Shown piece by piece: positions 1 to 12,650 of a DNA stretch of 64,000 nucleotides; within the stretch, counting starts at the first letter, position 1; each line of letters starts with the position of its first letter. The notes under the pieces were generated by a model. The model did no database searches and was not told the DNA's origin. It saw only the letters and a list, made by a program, of their open reading frames with translations. The position numbers and the translations under genes are program-made. Source of the stretch: Irpex lacteus (Eukaryota > Basidiomycota > Agaricomycetes > Polyporales > Irpicaceae); the NCBI GenBank assembly GCA_001986395.2, contig MQVO02000009.1, positions 992,001 to 1,056,000 on the forward strand, read 5' to 3'.

Positions 1-902
1 TCGGTGCCAAACGTCGCACGGAGGAGCTGTAATGCTACTCTATTTTGACAAAGGTGAAATCTCAATACTAAATCAGAAGCGCGATAAATCGGACTGGAAG
101 GCGGACTGACCTTTTAACGAATGTGAAGTTCCCGCTCAAGAAGCGACACTACGAAATGCCACTGTGGCAACCGTTGTCTCGAAATTACCGTTGGTAAACC
201 TGCGATGTATTAAACACAGTGATGCTGCGGAGTCTCCGAGACTCGCACTTAGCACTTGGTGAAAAGGCAGGCAAAGCATAGACGAGGAACCTACGCGCAC
301 AAAGGCCAATTTATGCGTCTTGAACATTGCCGCTCTTGTGAGATGGACAGGACAAGGATGACAATTGGACGCTATGGCCGCTGCAGGCGGGACAGGTGCC
401 AATTAACGTACATCGTACGCCACGCTCTGGGCGATAGCTCTCGACGGTTTCGAGACCCGTTGCGATGGCCGTTAGAGCGCAACGGCGAGGTGGGGGTTGA
501 CGAAAAGCGAAGGACACGATTGATGGTGATTGTTTCCAAGTGTTTTGTGGCCAAGTCCATGCCGAGCTCGTGCCGGTTGCAGTGTGGAATAAGTAAAATT
601 ATTATTAGACTACAAAACCCACTTATGGCATTAGAACTGTTTGAAGTGTGCATTACACCGCCATTGTTGATCAGTCTGATGAGACGTGGACACGAGACGC
701 TGGTGGCCTCCTCCCATTTCGTGGCTCTCTTCTGGACGACGACCATTGTCTCCGGTTTCCTCTCTGCCGTCTCTCACTTTCAGCCCTGGGGGCGATTCCA
801 TTCTTTTACTTCGACCTCGCACTCTCGCCCGTTGGCTAACCCCAGGAGCAGGCCCTCCATTCATACTAACCTCTCCGCCGTTGATTTCTGTGAAATCCCA
901 AG
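1..902. other. No gene recognised; upstream region of the 903 gene
   Basis: Several open frames overlap here on both strands. None begins with a plausible ATG context, shows fungal splice signals that would extend it, or resembles a family I know. The last 100-200 bases are pyrimidine-rich and probably hold the promoter and leader of the gene starting at 903. Confidence 0.5.
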
Positions 903-2280
903 ATGCTCGGTTCATCTCGCGCAGTGGTTCTCGTCCTCTCTGCTTTTTACATCGGTCTTGGATTTGCTCTTCCAGCGCCGATAACGACGCGTCGGGAAAC
1001 AAGGGTGGTTGTTCGTCAGAATGGTCAGCAGCCTATAACAGTGCAGACACAGGATACGGTGCAGACGTGCGTGGACATGACAACCTTGAAAGTTTATCTC
1101 GGCTAATGGACTACACGCAGTGACCAAGGTCCTATGTTGGAGACCTGCACAATCACCCTGAAGCCTATAACTGGACAAGATGGGTCACCCTTGTTCGAGG
1201 AGACTAAACAATGCACTTTCGTTCCCGTCGCCAATGGCGCCGCTGGAGCTGCGTCCTCAAGCACAAATAGCGCTTCGTCTTCCGCAACCAGCGCAGCCAC
1301 CGATTCAGCGGCCGCGACCACTACCAGCGCATCAGCGAGCGCAACAGGCTCTGCAGCGACCTCAGCAAGTGCAACAAACTCAGCAGCAACTTCCGCCTCT
1401 GCTGGTGCTTCGGCTTCGAGTTCCGCGGCCAGCGTGCGTATCACCTTTATCACAACGGATTGATGAAATACTCATTTTGATGGCAATATTTAGGCGCCTG
1501 CTAGTGTCTCATCAGTGGCTGCCTCAGGCGCAACTTCAGCTAGTGCCAGTGCAAGCGCACCAGCGGCCGTGCAGAGTGTAAGCTTATACCGTTGTCGTGG
1601 ATGGTAACCGTTTTCTCACTGTGTTTTAATAATAGGGCACCCTTACGTCAATCCCATTGGCGAGTGTATCTGGCTTTGTTCCTGCTAGTAAGGCATCGTC
1701 TGCCGCTGCCGCCACTTCATCAGGTGCTGCGTCCGGTGCAGCCTCCTCGGCGGCTTCTTCACCGTCCGGTTCTGCCTCGTCCTCTGGTTCTCCGTCTGCC
1801 ACCGCAGCTGCCGACTCGACTGACACCGCTTCCTCCGCTGGTTCGTCGCCTACACCAGGCGCAAACTCTGGTGGAAACCCTAACGACGGGTCAGGCACTA
1901 CCACGTCAAGCGATCCGACTGGTACGACGCAGGCAGACACCGCCAGCTCAAGTTCCGCCGCCCCCGCGTTCCAAATCCCCGGAAAGCAACTTTCTGTTTT
2001 GCCCATTGGTCTTGCTGTATTTGCTGGTATCTCTGTTATTGCTTTGATTGTTGTTGGTTTGGTAACATATGAGAGGACTAAGTATCGACGGGTAAGTTCC
2101 ATTTATTCTTAGCTCATCGTACGGTGCTGACTGTGTTTCCAGGCATTCCGTCAGCGTAAACTTGCTGAATCTGGTGCCTCGATGGGTTACGGTGGCATGG
2201 CGTAAGTTCCCATCTATCCCATTTATCCCTGTTGTTTGTTGCTGACAATATCTTTCTGGATTAATAGACAGGCTGCTTGA
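903..2280 (+). CDS. Secreted/type I membrane protein with Ser/Ala/Thr-rich ectodomain
   Basis: The product begins with a hydrophobic signal peptide (MLGSSRAVVLVLSAFYIGLG) followed by a short region with a few cysteines (ETCTITL, QCTF). A long mucin-like stretch of Ser, Ala and Thr follows, then one membrane helix (LPIGLAVFAGISVIALIVVG) with a basic stop-transfer segment (YERTKYRR). The cytoplasmic tail is short and ends GGMAQAA. Five or six exons are needed; a 54-base intron at about 1067-1120 (donor GTGCGT) joins the signal exon to the cysteine region, and the last intron (about 2200-2268) adds only four codons. The layout resembles fungal wall-stress sensors of the Wsc/Mid2 type, but I see no clear WSC domain. 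The likely site is the plasma membrane with a heavily O-glycosylated outer part. The sensor role is inference from layout only. Confidence 0.75.
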
Positions 2281-2655
2281 GGTTAGCGTACCATATTTAT
2301 GTATATTGTTCAACTTTATCGGCTTTTCCCCCGAGCTCGGAGACTGCAGAAGATTGGAGACTACTAGACTTTCTGCTGTGCTTTTTTCGGTGTACAGTAT
2401 GCGCGCGTGCAGTAATCTCAGTTGTCTCAACCTTATACTCGCTCTATTAACCTGTGTGCTGAGATGGTATCGGTGCTCTCGTTTCTTGTAGAATACATAT
2501 GTTCCTGGCTTTTGGCTGAGTGAACCACAACTCTGGGACGAGGTCAACAACAGTAGCGCCGTACCGGCGAAGTGGTGCGATCGATCGATTACAGAAGGCA
2601 TTCGTACTTCTTGTTCCTGTTCCTCCGACTCCATACCTCAACAGTCACAGCAACG

Positions 2656-4088
2656 ATGCCAACGCTAAAGCAAGTTGATAAACTCTCTGTTCAGTTCATC
2701 GTTGATAATAGTACCGAATGGTAAGCAGAAGCTCTTCCTAAACGATGCTTAAGTAGCTGGGTGACAGAGTTCGATTATTTCAGGTTTCTGAAAGTACCTC
2801 CAGGGTTTACGCACGAGATGAAATATCATCTCACTGAGCTCAAGCCAGTCATTGATCCTCTCACGGGAGCACCTATCATCGACGCCGAGAACTATTGTTG
2901 TGGTGAGTACAGCCGATTGTAAATGTCACATAACACTCACAGGCACGGCTGACAGGGGCACATGGCTTTTCCGCACTCATTGTAAGTTTGTACTGCTTTG
3001 AACATTCATCAAATCTGACATGCACACTCTAGCATACTCAAACAAAGGACGATCCAAATACTCACTTGACATTATTCGATACCGGCCCAGACTCAAAGAC
3101 TATCAGTCGCAATCTCTCCGCTTTACAGATCCCTACAGAGAAGATCAACCGCGTCGTACTATCACACTGGCACGCAGACCACAGCGGGGGTATTCTGACG
3201 TTCCTTCGCGAGCGCCACAAGGCTGCTGCCTCTTTGGATTGTTCTGATCCGAAAGCATGCGTACTTGACCTTCACCCCGATAGACCAATTGCCCGTGGCA
3301 TAGCACCCGGGGGAAAGATTGTTGCTCGACTTCCAGATGACCCGACCTTCGAGCAGATAGAAGAGCTCGGGGGTGTCGTTGAGAAACATGCCGAGGGGCA
3401 TGTTGTGGCGGATGGAACGGTATATGTTAGCGGCGAGATTCCAAGGATCACAGATTTTGAGCAGGGACTATTCGGTGCTGTACGGTGGAAGGAAGGTGAA
3501 TGGGTTCCGGAAGAGGTAAGCTCTATGACTATCGATCCAATGCGATTTTTTGCCTAATTAATTGAGTAGAATATCATGGACGAGAGATATGCGGCCGTTG
3601 ATGTGACCGGCAAGGGACTCGTTGTATTCTCCGCGTAAGTGCAGATAAATTGACATGACATTGGCGATTTAGTGTGCCCCAGGCTCATGTTGATGTGGTC
3701 ATATAGATGCTCCCATGCTGGTATTGTGAATGTCGTCAAAGATGCAATAAACGCCCTCAAAAGGCCCGTGTACATGGTGAATCATATGCTTATGTGGTAA
3801 ACGCAGGTTGATGATGCCATATATTAGATAATCGGAGGCTTGCATCTCTGTACTCCCGATCTGTTGGAGAGAATCGCACCTACAGTTGACTTTCTTGCAA
3901 ATAAGCTACGACCTGCACCAACCTATGTGCTTCCGATGCACTGCTCTGGATTTGATTGCAAAGTGGCTCTCGAGCGCGCTTTTGGAGAGGGCTGCGTACC
4001 TGCTGGAACAGGTGTAAAAGTCGATGTCAATGGAGATTCAGCTGCGGAAGCACGGATGTTCCCGCCCGTAATTACAGCACAAAATTGA
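2656..4088 (+). CDS. Metallo-beta-lactamase-fold hydrolase (DHPPP-synthase-like family)
   Basis: The start is the ATG of MPTLKQVDKLSVQFIVDNST in context CAACGATG. After three short introns the protein carries LFDTGPDSKT and the zinc-binding signature SHWHADHSGG, which fits the HxHxDH motif of the metallo-beta-lactamase fold. Further on, VVFSACSHAGIVN supplies the downstream metal-ligand histidine, and YVLPMHCSGFD the last one. This pattern and a length of roughly 340-350 residues match the COG1237 group, related to archaeal ribofuranosyl-aminobenzene phosphate synthase and common as uncharacterised cytosolic hydrolases in fungi. The two zinc-binding loops are complete, so the enzyme is probably active. 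Its substrate cannot be read from the sequence. No targeting signal is evident. Confidence 0.85.
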
Positions 4089-4391
4089 AAAGTTCCTAAT
4101 ATGTAGTGTAGGTATTGATAGATTATGAACGGACGGAGATCTCTTTTAGTCACATGATCTGATGAATTCGCAGGTTTTGAGCTCGGATGGTAGGAATGTA
4201 TAAAATATACTTAAATCTGATCTACGTATTTCTTTGGCGCGAGAACCTCGGAAGGCGTGCGGAATCACCACATACAAAGGTGTAGGTCAGGGCGTTTGCG
4301 TACATTCCATTGCTTGATATGGAAGTTTTGATCGACGTCTTCGTACCGGCTGCTCGGGACAGCACCCGACGCTCCCACGGGTCACTTACTC

Positions 4392-5615
4392 ATGACAGTC
4401 AACTACCTCAAAACAACGATGGCACTGCGAGGCCCGATACAGAGCTTATCTGCTCGCCCATTGTCTCAGTGTTATGCAAGAAGATTAATGTCTTCAAGTT
4501 CTACCCAACAACGACCTCCATACAACCCCCGGTCATCGTTCAGGCTCACTCAGCAACCCAATCCGACGTGGGACCTTGGTCAGGGCATACCAGCAGGTGG
4601 CCCAGGATCGAAGGAGTGGAAACAAGACCTGAAGCAAGGGTGGAAGTCTTGGAACTTGAGTGCTATTCCGGCCAGGTAGTATCATTGCTAACTGAGCAGA
4701 CCTTCGAGCTAACTTTACATGCGGGTAGGAATGCATATCAGCTTCTTACGAGTGCCATAGTGCCTCGTCCGATTGCCTTTGTGGCTACCGAGTCTGCTGA
4801 TGGTGTACCGAATTTGGCACCTATGAGGTCAGTCGATAGCAGATGCTGTTCAGCTCAAGCATGTAGAAACTAACCGCAGGAAATGACTCCTGCCTAGTTA
4901 CTTCAACGCTGTACGAAATTACAAACGAGTCCTTCAAGTATATATGCTCATAGCTTACGGCTTGTGATATAGGTGTCCCATAATCCTCCTCTGCTAAGCA
5001 TATCCCTCACGTTGAGCGCACGCCGCCCCAAGGACACGCGCGAGAATATCTTGGCCACCAAACAGTTCACAGTCAACATCATCAGTGAGGCATTTGTAGA
5101 GGCTGCAAACGCATGTTCTGTAGAGGCACCAGCACATATAAACGAGTGGATCGTCAGTGGACTGACCCCCAAGCCCAGTGTTTGTCATTTGAATACTGAC
5201 TCAATGTACTAATGTGCTGACGATTGGTCGCAACTGATATCTAGGATACTATATCGGTTCCACGTGTCCAAGAGAGTGCCGTAGGCTTCGAATGCGAGGT
5301 ACGCACCGTCGTTATGTATCGTCTGCCGCCACTCATCTCATTCTTTTCTGTGTCAAGCTCTACAAGCACATTGACATCACGCCGTCGGATTCCGACGAAG
5401 TTACTAATACACACATACTCGGGCTCATTAAACAGGTCCACGTCCGTAAGGCGGTTCTTAACGACGATGAGAGCGCGGTAGACCCAGAGAAATTGCGCCC
5501 CGTAGCCAGACTTAGTGGAGGCACTTATGTCAGGCTTGGCGAGGGCTTCGACTTGGAACGGCCATCGTGGAGAGCCTGGAAGGACCGAGTAGAGGAAATG
5601 CATAGGCAGAAGTAG
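4392..5615 (+). CDS. Flavin-reductase-like (FMN-binding split-barrel) domain protein
   Basis: The ATG at 4392 gives an N-terminus rich in Arg, Ser and Leu with almost no acid (for example SARPLSQCYARRLMSSSS), which looks like a mitochondrial presequence. The catalytic part then follows over several exons: NAYQLLTSAIVPRPIAFV, DGVPNLAPMSYFNAVSHNPP, RPKDTRENI and FTVNIISEAFVEAANACS are hallmarks of the flavin reductase-like domain that binds FMN. The intron at about 4910-4972 falls in the middle of YFNAV/SHNPP. The C-terminal part (FECELYKHIDI, ILGLIKQVHVRKAVLND, VARLSGGTYVRLGEGFDLERP) completes the barrel. Such proteins reduce flavin with NAD(P)H or act as partners of monooxygenases. Mitochondrial location is inference. 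Confidence 0.85.
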
Positions 5616-6138
5616 TGTATGTACTTCTTGACTTAGCCCTTGTGGCCCATGCATTTGCGGCGTGACTCGTACTTGAGAGGGGTCGTCGCGATTTCGCGCG
5701 TGTACATAACGGTATGTAATAACCTAGCAACACTAGTAGTGAACGGCCGAAGCAGTCTATACAATACATGTGACAACTGGACAGGAACAGATGCTTGGGA
5801 TGACATGAATATGCATGAAAAGAACGAGAAACATTTTTACGGAAGATCATTGAAAGTATGACAATGAGAGAGAAGGAAGTAACCCGGAATATAGCAAGGA
5901 ATTAAGGAGTGGACTGGTGTACTGTATCGGTTTAAATAGCAATATTAAATAACGGGGCCTGCGAGTGAATGCGAGATGCAGAAAGGCGAGATCCTGAGAT
6001 ACAGAGCATGATAGAAGTAAACAGCGTGGATGTGCAGGAAGAATTACAAGTGACCTGAAAGAGGCGTCAGTATCGCATTGTTTACACAGGAGAGTCAGAC
6101 TTACAAAATTATCAGGCGTTGAATCCAGCAGAAAGAAA
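5616..6138. other. Intergenic region between converging genes
   Basis: This is the 3' space between the flavin reductase gene (+) and the Sec7 gene (-). It is AT-rich in its second half and holds no open frame that matches a family I know. It most likely carries the two 3' untranslated regions. Confidence 0.5.
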
Positions 6139-9100
6139 CTATGTGCCACCAAGCCCTTCCGGACCAAGACACAGATACGCTAGGAGCGATGGGAGCGAAC
6201 TGTTCTGGCGGCACACCACCTCTAGATCGTGGCCACTCCAAGCCTTCTCGCCAGAGGATTGAGATGTTGAGAAATCGCGACGGAGGAGACCATCATCTTC
6301 ACTCTCATCGTCAGCGTCCGGCTCTAGTTTCCCTAGGCCATGCCGATGGTATACCTGGCTGCGAGACTTAGATCGAGCGTGCGTGATAGTATTGCTACTT
6401 TGCCGATGGGCCTTGTTCGGAGTAGAGTGGAGATAACTGGCATTTGGACTGCCGTGCGACGCGCCCAAAGTGCCATTGAGCCTAGCGAGGGCATGGTCGA
6501 CAGCGGATGGGAAGGGTGATGAGCGATCGTCTTCGGAGCCAATTAGGGTATCTTGTAATACTTTCAATATCACGTCTTCAACAGCTTTATGTGACCTGAA
6601 GCGTGATCCAGATGGCTCTATCGGGGGCGGCGCAGGATTGCATGCAGCGTCGATGCACTGCTTCAAGGAGACAGTCCACTGATGACGAACCAGGGGGTCG
6701 TCGACGCTGAACATGTACTTTCTCTTCTCCCCGCAGTGGTTGAGGAAGGCGATCTGGAAAGTATTCCGCATGAACGCACGTTCTACCATGACCGTGCTGC
6801 TCAGTGGTAAGCCAGAGTAGGCCAGTGCATTGGCCCCACACCGCCGCATTATCACAGTCTTCGGACCTAGAGATGTGCCAGTTACGCGGAACGAGGCTTC
6901 AGGCGATTTGACGAATGTGAGCTCGGATGGCTCAAATACTAGATCTTGGCCAAATAGCTGGATAGTGAGATGAGGATCGGTAGATGGAAGGCGCAATACT
7001 ATGGGTTCGGATTGTTGCCGGTATGTGAGGCGAGGGGGTAGTGGTCGTTTGATAACGATCGTAATGTCATGATCTGTCGCGTCGCCCGTCGGTCGTCGAG
7101 CCTGTGAGAGACGCTCCCGGCGAATAGCTGCGTAGATCTTGTCGAGTGTTTCGTCGGGTACTTGTCCACGTGAATCGAATCGTCTGAATGCCTCGACGAA
7201 GTCACGGCTGATGACGTTCCGCCTAGGATAACCCGTCATACCAGTTGTCTGTGCGATACCACCGTGCATAACCTCATTCAACTGTACGATCGCCTTCACG
7301 AGACGGCCCGCGAGGTCCTTCTGATATGCGACAATACCAGCATTTGCCTCGAACCACCTGCTAGCAAAGGCATCCAGAAGATAGTCCAATGATGCCTTCG
7401 GAGGGACACAAAGCGAGAGCAAGAACACTCTAAGCGCTTTGTCAATCCTCATGCCCGCGAACCCGAAGCTGTCGACGTAAGCCCTGAGTATAACCTTTGA
7501 TGTTCGGCGAGACAGATATTCGCCGAGCCGCATGCGGTCCAGGTCAGTGGTGCGGAAAAGGAGCTGACCGAGTGCGATCGGGTCGTCTCTACAATGAGAC
7601 TTCTCGAAGAGAGCGACAATTGCTTGATCAGGGTCTTTGGAGAATTGGTGGACGAACGTCCGGATGACAGGGTGGCGCATGGGTCCTGTAGCTGAAGCAA
7701 CCTTACTGTAAATATCCTCCCGCTCAGCGCTAAACTTCACGTTCCGAAGCAATACGACGCTCTTCACTACGAACTTGCGATCCATTGGCGTCGGCTTTGT
7801 TGCATCCAAGAGAGAATCCTGCTCAGGAACGACAGGTTTAGCAATGACCAGCAGGTCATTAAAGAGGAATAAGAAGCGATCCTTGACCGTGTTCGCGTTG
7901 GCAACTTGAAGAACGGGAGAGCAGAGCACGAGTTTGCGCGGAGGGTCTTCGATTGCAATTGGCCATATAGAACTCTTGGACCCGCGTCCGAGGGCCTCTT
8001 CCAAGCGCGCCATGATGATCCCAGCTTTATCAGATTGTGGAGGGTGGTGCATACCAGGGGAGTCTGACGAAGAGGACTGGGAATCGGAGGTAGACACAGT
8101 AGGGTATTCGTCAAACGAAGACTGTGGGTCTGGGGTATCAGACGACAACAACTCTGGGGGAGACGACAGAGGTGAGAACTCGGCAACGTGATTGGTCTGT
8201 GCAACACGTGGAGATTGCGCGGTTTGAGGGTACTGATCGTGGACAGTCGACTCGGTGACGTCTATGTGCACCTCGATTGGTTTGGGCTCGTCCTTGAAGG
8301 ACTGTTTCCCAAGCCTGGAAGGGCTCGTGGCACTGGTTGGAGTTCTCGACTTCTCGTCGTCACCAATTTCCTCCCAATCAGACACATCGCTTTCTTTGCG
8401 CGTGGTGGATAGGAAGTCAGATAGCGACGGTTTCTTCGTCATGCCTCGTGCCTTGGGTTCAACTGGAGGCGGGGAAGTGAGAGGAGTACTAGGAGTAGTG
8501 GGTGTAGAATGCTGGGTAGAGAATATCTTTTTCGCATTCAACCATTTGCGTACACCTTCTCTGTTCGTTGGCAGTTTCGACAGCGCAGAACTGATACTGC
8601 CGCCAGAGTTCCCAGTGCTCGTCGAGTTCAAACTGAAATAGTCGTTGGAACCTGACGACGGCACAGCGGCAATGGGTGAGATAGCGTTCAGTCCGGTGAA
8701 CTTCGCCAGAAGACGCGTGTCCGACGCCTGGTGAGAGACCTTGCGTTCTCTCATGAGCTCAGGCGACTTTGTCGTGGCGCTAGACGCAGAGCTTGTACTG
8801 GGAACCTGTTCGATGCCGTTCGGAGCAAGAAGCAAATCTGGCGAAGAAGCTGATGCAATGCCCTTGGCCTTGTTTCGCTGCTCCTCCAATTGCTTCATTC
8901 CAGGGAATGGGAATAACTTCGAGTCGGCGTACTTCATCAGATCGGCGGTTGATGCAGGCGGTAATGGGGACATTGGTGAGTGCGGAACAACCTGCGGCGA
9001 AAGCGATAGAATGGAGGCGGAGGCGGAAGGAGACTGCATAAGAGGTTGCGAGCTTTGTTGGGTAACCTCGCTATTACGATCACCCTTGGGGCTTGTGATG

Positions 9101-11288
9101 CTGCCGCGACTTTCTCTGCTGACGCTAGAGTCTGTGTTATTCCGCCTATCCCGCGCACTGATGCTATTGGTACGTGAGCGCCGGCCACTACTCGAGTTGC
9201 TCCTTGTGAGTACGTTCTTGATACGGTCCCAAGTACCAGCAACACCATCTCCAGTCCGTTTTGTTGCCACCTCAGGTCGCGTATCATCCCATTCGGGGAA
9301 GCCACTCGTAGATGGAGAAGGCTCTGATTGTAGCACAGGACTGGCAACAGATAATCGCATGGGGTAGGTCCGCGGCGACGGTCGTGCTGAAGCGGGGGTG
9401 TCGCTATTTTGCACGAAGGACAGAGCCATCACAGAGGAAGGAGAAGGAGGGACGTGAGAAGGGGACATTTCTGGTGAAGTCTCGACCTCGATGACGAGGT
9501 CTTTCGAGACAGAGGTGGGTTCAGGAGATGGTCCATAGAAGCTATGCTCTGAGTGGTCGTCCGATGGTCGAGCGTCGCTTTCCTCTAGTTCTTCATGCTC
9601 AACCTCGGCAGAAGGTTGTTCAGGTTCTGGATCATCATGTTCAGGCGCCTCTTCGTCAGCGTCTCCGTCCTCGTCGTCCTCGTCATCGTGTATAGGCATC
9701 CGTGGCACTACAATCTCATCAGCACAGATTCAGCGAAACCATCGTGGACGGAACCCACCTGGCTCTGCTATCCAGCTCAACTCATTGGCAGCGCTGCGAC
9801 TTGGCGCACGTGGAGACAAGGATCTGTAGGTGTCGACTTCTTCGTCTTCATCGAGGACTGTTTTCTCCCTCAGAGGTGTAGCAAAAGGACTGTTCGGATA
9901 CGGACGTTCCCTGTCTGATTTAGATAGCGATGAGCACCTGGGCAGTACACACTCGATTTCCATTTATTAGTCTCACCAGAGGGTCCATCTGGAGTATGTG
10001 GCAACCTTAGACCAGCTCTGCGAGCAGGTGTAGTGGGTACCCCATAAGCTTGACCAGAAGGATGTCCGTCAGTATCCTCATCTTCATCCTCTATGACAAC
10101 CCCACGACCGCCCATCGGTGGCAACACAGATGATTCATTCAGCTGTTGTACTGGTGTGCGAGCAGAGTCGGGCAATCCTGGAGATTGGGTGAAGAGTGTG
10201 TGAGGTAGAGGGGAGTGTGGCACAATGGGGGTGGTTGGAGTTGTAGATGGCTGTTCTCGATCCCGCTCGTCACGATCATCGAGTACAGCAGAGCGTCGTG
10301 ACCGCCGTTTCCTTCGACGTGATGTACCTGGTGTCGTAGGTCGGATAATCTCTTCCCCACCGCTTGTCTGGTCCACGTCTGCCTTTTCCACGCGCTCGCC
10401 CAATCGTCGCAGCAGATTCGCTCGTACTGCTATCCGTTCGCCTCCTGAGACCGTGTTGTTCCGCCCCAGAGGTGTCTGAGACTGGAGTCCAAGCGTAGGA
10501 TCGAACGATGCGCCTTCGCCCCCACCAGTCAACTTGTGCATGGCCATCATCCGTGCGGCGCCCACACTATTTGATCTAAACAGCCCGATACCTTTCTGTA
10601 TTTGTTCGAGCGAGGGCAGCATCGGCGTGGACGGCGTAGTACCCGGATAGAACATGCCAGGCCCAGGTGAGATTGGCGAGCGAAGAAACGGAGTCCCTTG
10701 GAGGGCAGCAAAGTGCGAAGGGATAGGGGACGATATCATAGGAGGAGGTATTGGGGCATCTTCAGCGATATACTCGTCAGCAGACGACTCGTTGTTCACA
10801 GGTGGCGGAGTCTTCGTTTTCGAACGTAGATCCTTCGACCCTCTTGATCTAGCACGAGAACGGGAACGTCGTTTGCGTCCAGGAGTAGACGGTCGATCGG
10901 GTGATTCAGAGATTGGTTGAGTATCCTCTGGTTTTTCTTCTGCCTCTGGAACGTCTTCGACCGTTGGCTGGGCTGTCTGCTCTTGTTCACGTCCGCGCTC
11001 AGGCGCAGGCTCAGGCTCAGGTGCAGGGTCCTCCACAGGCGACAGTACGTCTGACCGTCCTCCACTCTCAGATATCTCGGGAGCTTCAGGAGAGTCCCGA
11101 GGACCGCTGTCAGACCCTTGCCCACTGTCTTCCTCGGCCCTGTCAGATCCATCAACCCTCTCTCCTTCACTAACAGCCTCGACATGCATAGGCGGTCTTC
11201 GTCCGTCTTTCATCCGTGGCAGAGACGCAGCACGTTTGAGCTTCGCCACTGCTGTCGCTCGCTGCTCTGCGATAGACGAGGGTTCCAT
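6139..11288 (-). CDS. Large Sec7 and PH domain protein (Syt1-like Arf-GEF family), altered catalytic motif
   Basis: The start chosen is the ATG of MEPSSIAEQRATAVAKLKRA at 11288. Roughly the first thousand residues are low-complexity Ser/Pro/acidic/basic sequence. A first PH-like segment (VKDRFLFLFNDLLVIAKP) lies near 7800-7950, a Sec7 domain at about 7090-7640, and a PH domain at about 6630-7050 (IVIKRPLPPRLTYR to HQWTVSLKQCIDAA). Order and size fit fungal Syt1-like exchange factors for Arf/Arl GTPases at the Golgi. A 52-base intron (about 9703-9754) joins EP to VPRMPIHDDE. Another junction near 9947-10015 changes frame; a 68-base intron with a weak GTTGCC donor would fix it. In the Sec7 domain the usual L-P-G-E-A-Q loop reads V-P-P-K-A-S, so the catalytic Glu is Lys, and motif 2 (N-T-D-L-H) reads N-E-V-M-H. 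Exchange activity is therefore doubtful. Confidence 0.85.
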
Positions 11289-11794
11289 TGCCGAGACAAC
11301 CCTTCGGAGTCTGTTCAAAAGAAGTCAGTCTGAGAGAGCTTTTGCCGCCTGACGGCTGAACGCGATAGGTACAGTACCTCCCCCTCTTCCTTCCGTGTCT
11401 AGTGGCCAAGCAAGAGCAAGTTGAGAACCGTTCGTAGATATTCCAACTTTGAAATTCGCTTACCTGTGCTTGAGATCACTGTGACTGGATGTGTGAAAGT
11501 CTGCACCCGGCGCTGCATTGAGTACACGAGTTCACTGTGCATCATGAGGTGCTCACCGTTTGTTCGTCGTGCTGCGCTAGTTGTTCGTGAGAGTGCGCAA
11601 CATGTGTGCAAAGAAGGTGGTTATGGTTGAGTTTAACGTCTGCAACAACGACCAAACCTCCGTCGCCGTTGTTCGGCACTTGCCGAGCGATATTAATATT
11701 GACTTTCGGCGCCTTTTCAATACTTGGATTCCTTCGTCATCGAGTTTCGACAACTCTCCTTAATTCTGCTCTCATCTTCCTCAAGTTCCAGATA
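11289..11794. promoter_or_regulatory. Divergent promoter region between the Sec7 gene and MIA40
   Basis: About 0.5 kb separates the two start codons, which point away from each other. It must contain the promoters and leaders of both genes. I see no TATA box at a suitable distance from either start. Confidence 0.5.
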
Positions 11795-12650
11795 ATGTTT
11801 CGTCTAATTCAACGCATTCCAGCTCGGAGGCTTGTTCATACGTCGGCGACGCGGCCAGTATCGTCCATAGTTCGTGGACGTGCGGGTCTGGTGCTCGGAG
11901 CCTCAGCCGTGACCGCGTATGTTGCATGGAAAGCCACATCTCAATCCCCAATTGCTTTGGACTCAGTTGCAGCTTGTATGTATTATTTTATAATCATGCT
12001 GAGATAGTTTGCGTACTAATATCTGCCGGTAGCGTCAACACCGTCGAGCATACCTAAAGCCAAGACCACGGATCCCGTACCAATCCAGCAAGACTCTTCG
12101 GCCGCAGGTTCTTCACAAAGTGAAGTTGCGCCTGCCGAAGTCGTCAAGAAGGCTGAGGAAGCCGCAGAGTCTACGGAAGCAGCTCAGACCGAGGGCCAGT
12201 CCGAAGAGCAAGGTGGCGGAGGAGGCGCGTTCAATCCCGTCACAGGAGAAATCAACTGGGACTGTCCCTGCCTCGGTGGCATGGCTTACGGTCCTTGTGG
12301 ACTGCAATTCCGAGAAGCTTTCTCGTGTTTTGTGTTCTCGGAAAAGGAGCCCAAGGGTATTGAATGCGTTGAGAAGTTCAAGGCGATGCAGGACTGTTTC
12401 CGTGAACATCCTGACGTGTATGCCGATGGTGAGTATGATTCGCGTGACCCTCTGCGTAGTCCGGTTGTTAACTCGTTGACTAGAAATTATGGATGACGAT
12501 GACGACGAAGAAGGTGCACCCGCCGGCGAACCTACCTCCGGTGCAGACTCCTCAGAACCTGCGCCAACACAAGACACTCCCAAACCCTCCGTCTCCGAAT
12601 CACTCAGCGCATCCTCCCATTCTGAGAAGTCGGAACCTCGGACTACATAA
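11795..12650 (+). CDS. MIA40: Mia40, mitochondrial intermembrane-space import and assembly oxidoreductase
   Basis: The protein starts [20 protein letters not shown], a clear presequence, followed by one membrane anchor ([17 protein letters not shown]) as in fungal Mia40. An acidic/Ala linker leads to the catalytic core. The redox motif WDCPC is followed by two CX9C pairs, [11 protein letters not shown] and [11 protein letters not shown], and then [10 protein letters not shown]. These are the exact signatures of Mia40, which oxidises small cysteine-rich proteins arriving in the intermembrane space and hands electrons to Erv1. Three exons: one intron lies just after the anchor (about 11980-12030) and one after VYAD (about 12428-12483). 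The C-terminal tail is acidic and Ser/Glu-rich ([10 protein letters not shown]). Nothing looks damaged. Confidence 0.95.

Noticed and set aside
256..984. Open frame of about 240 codons on the plus strand before the first gene
   Set aside because: It has no ATG start at the annotated point (GTG), no recognisable motif, and it overlaps the signal-peptide exon of the 903 gene in another frame.
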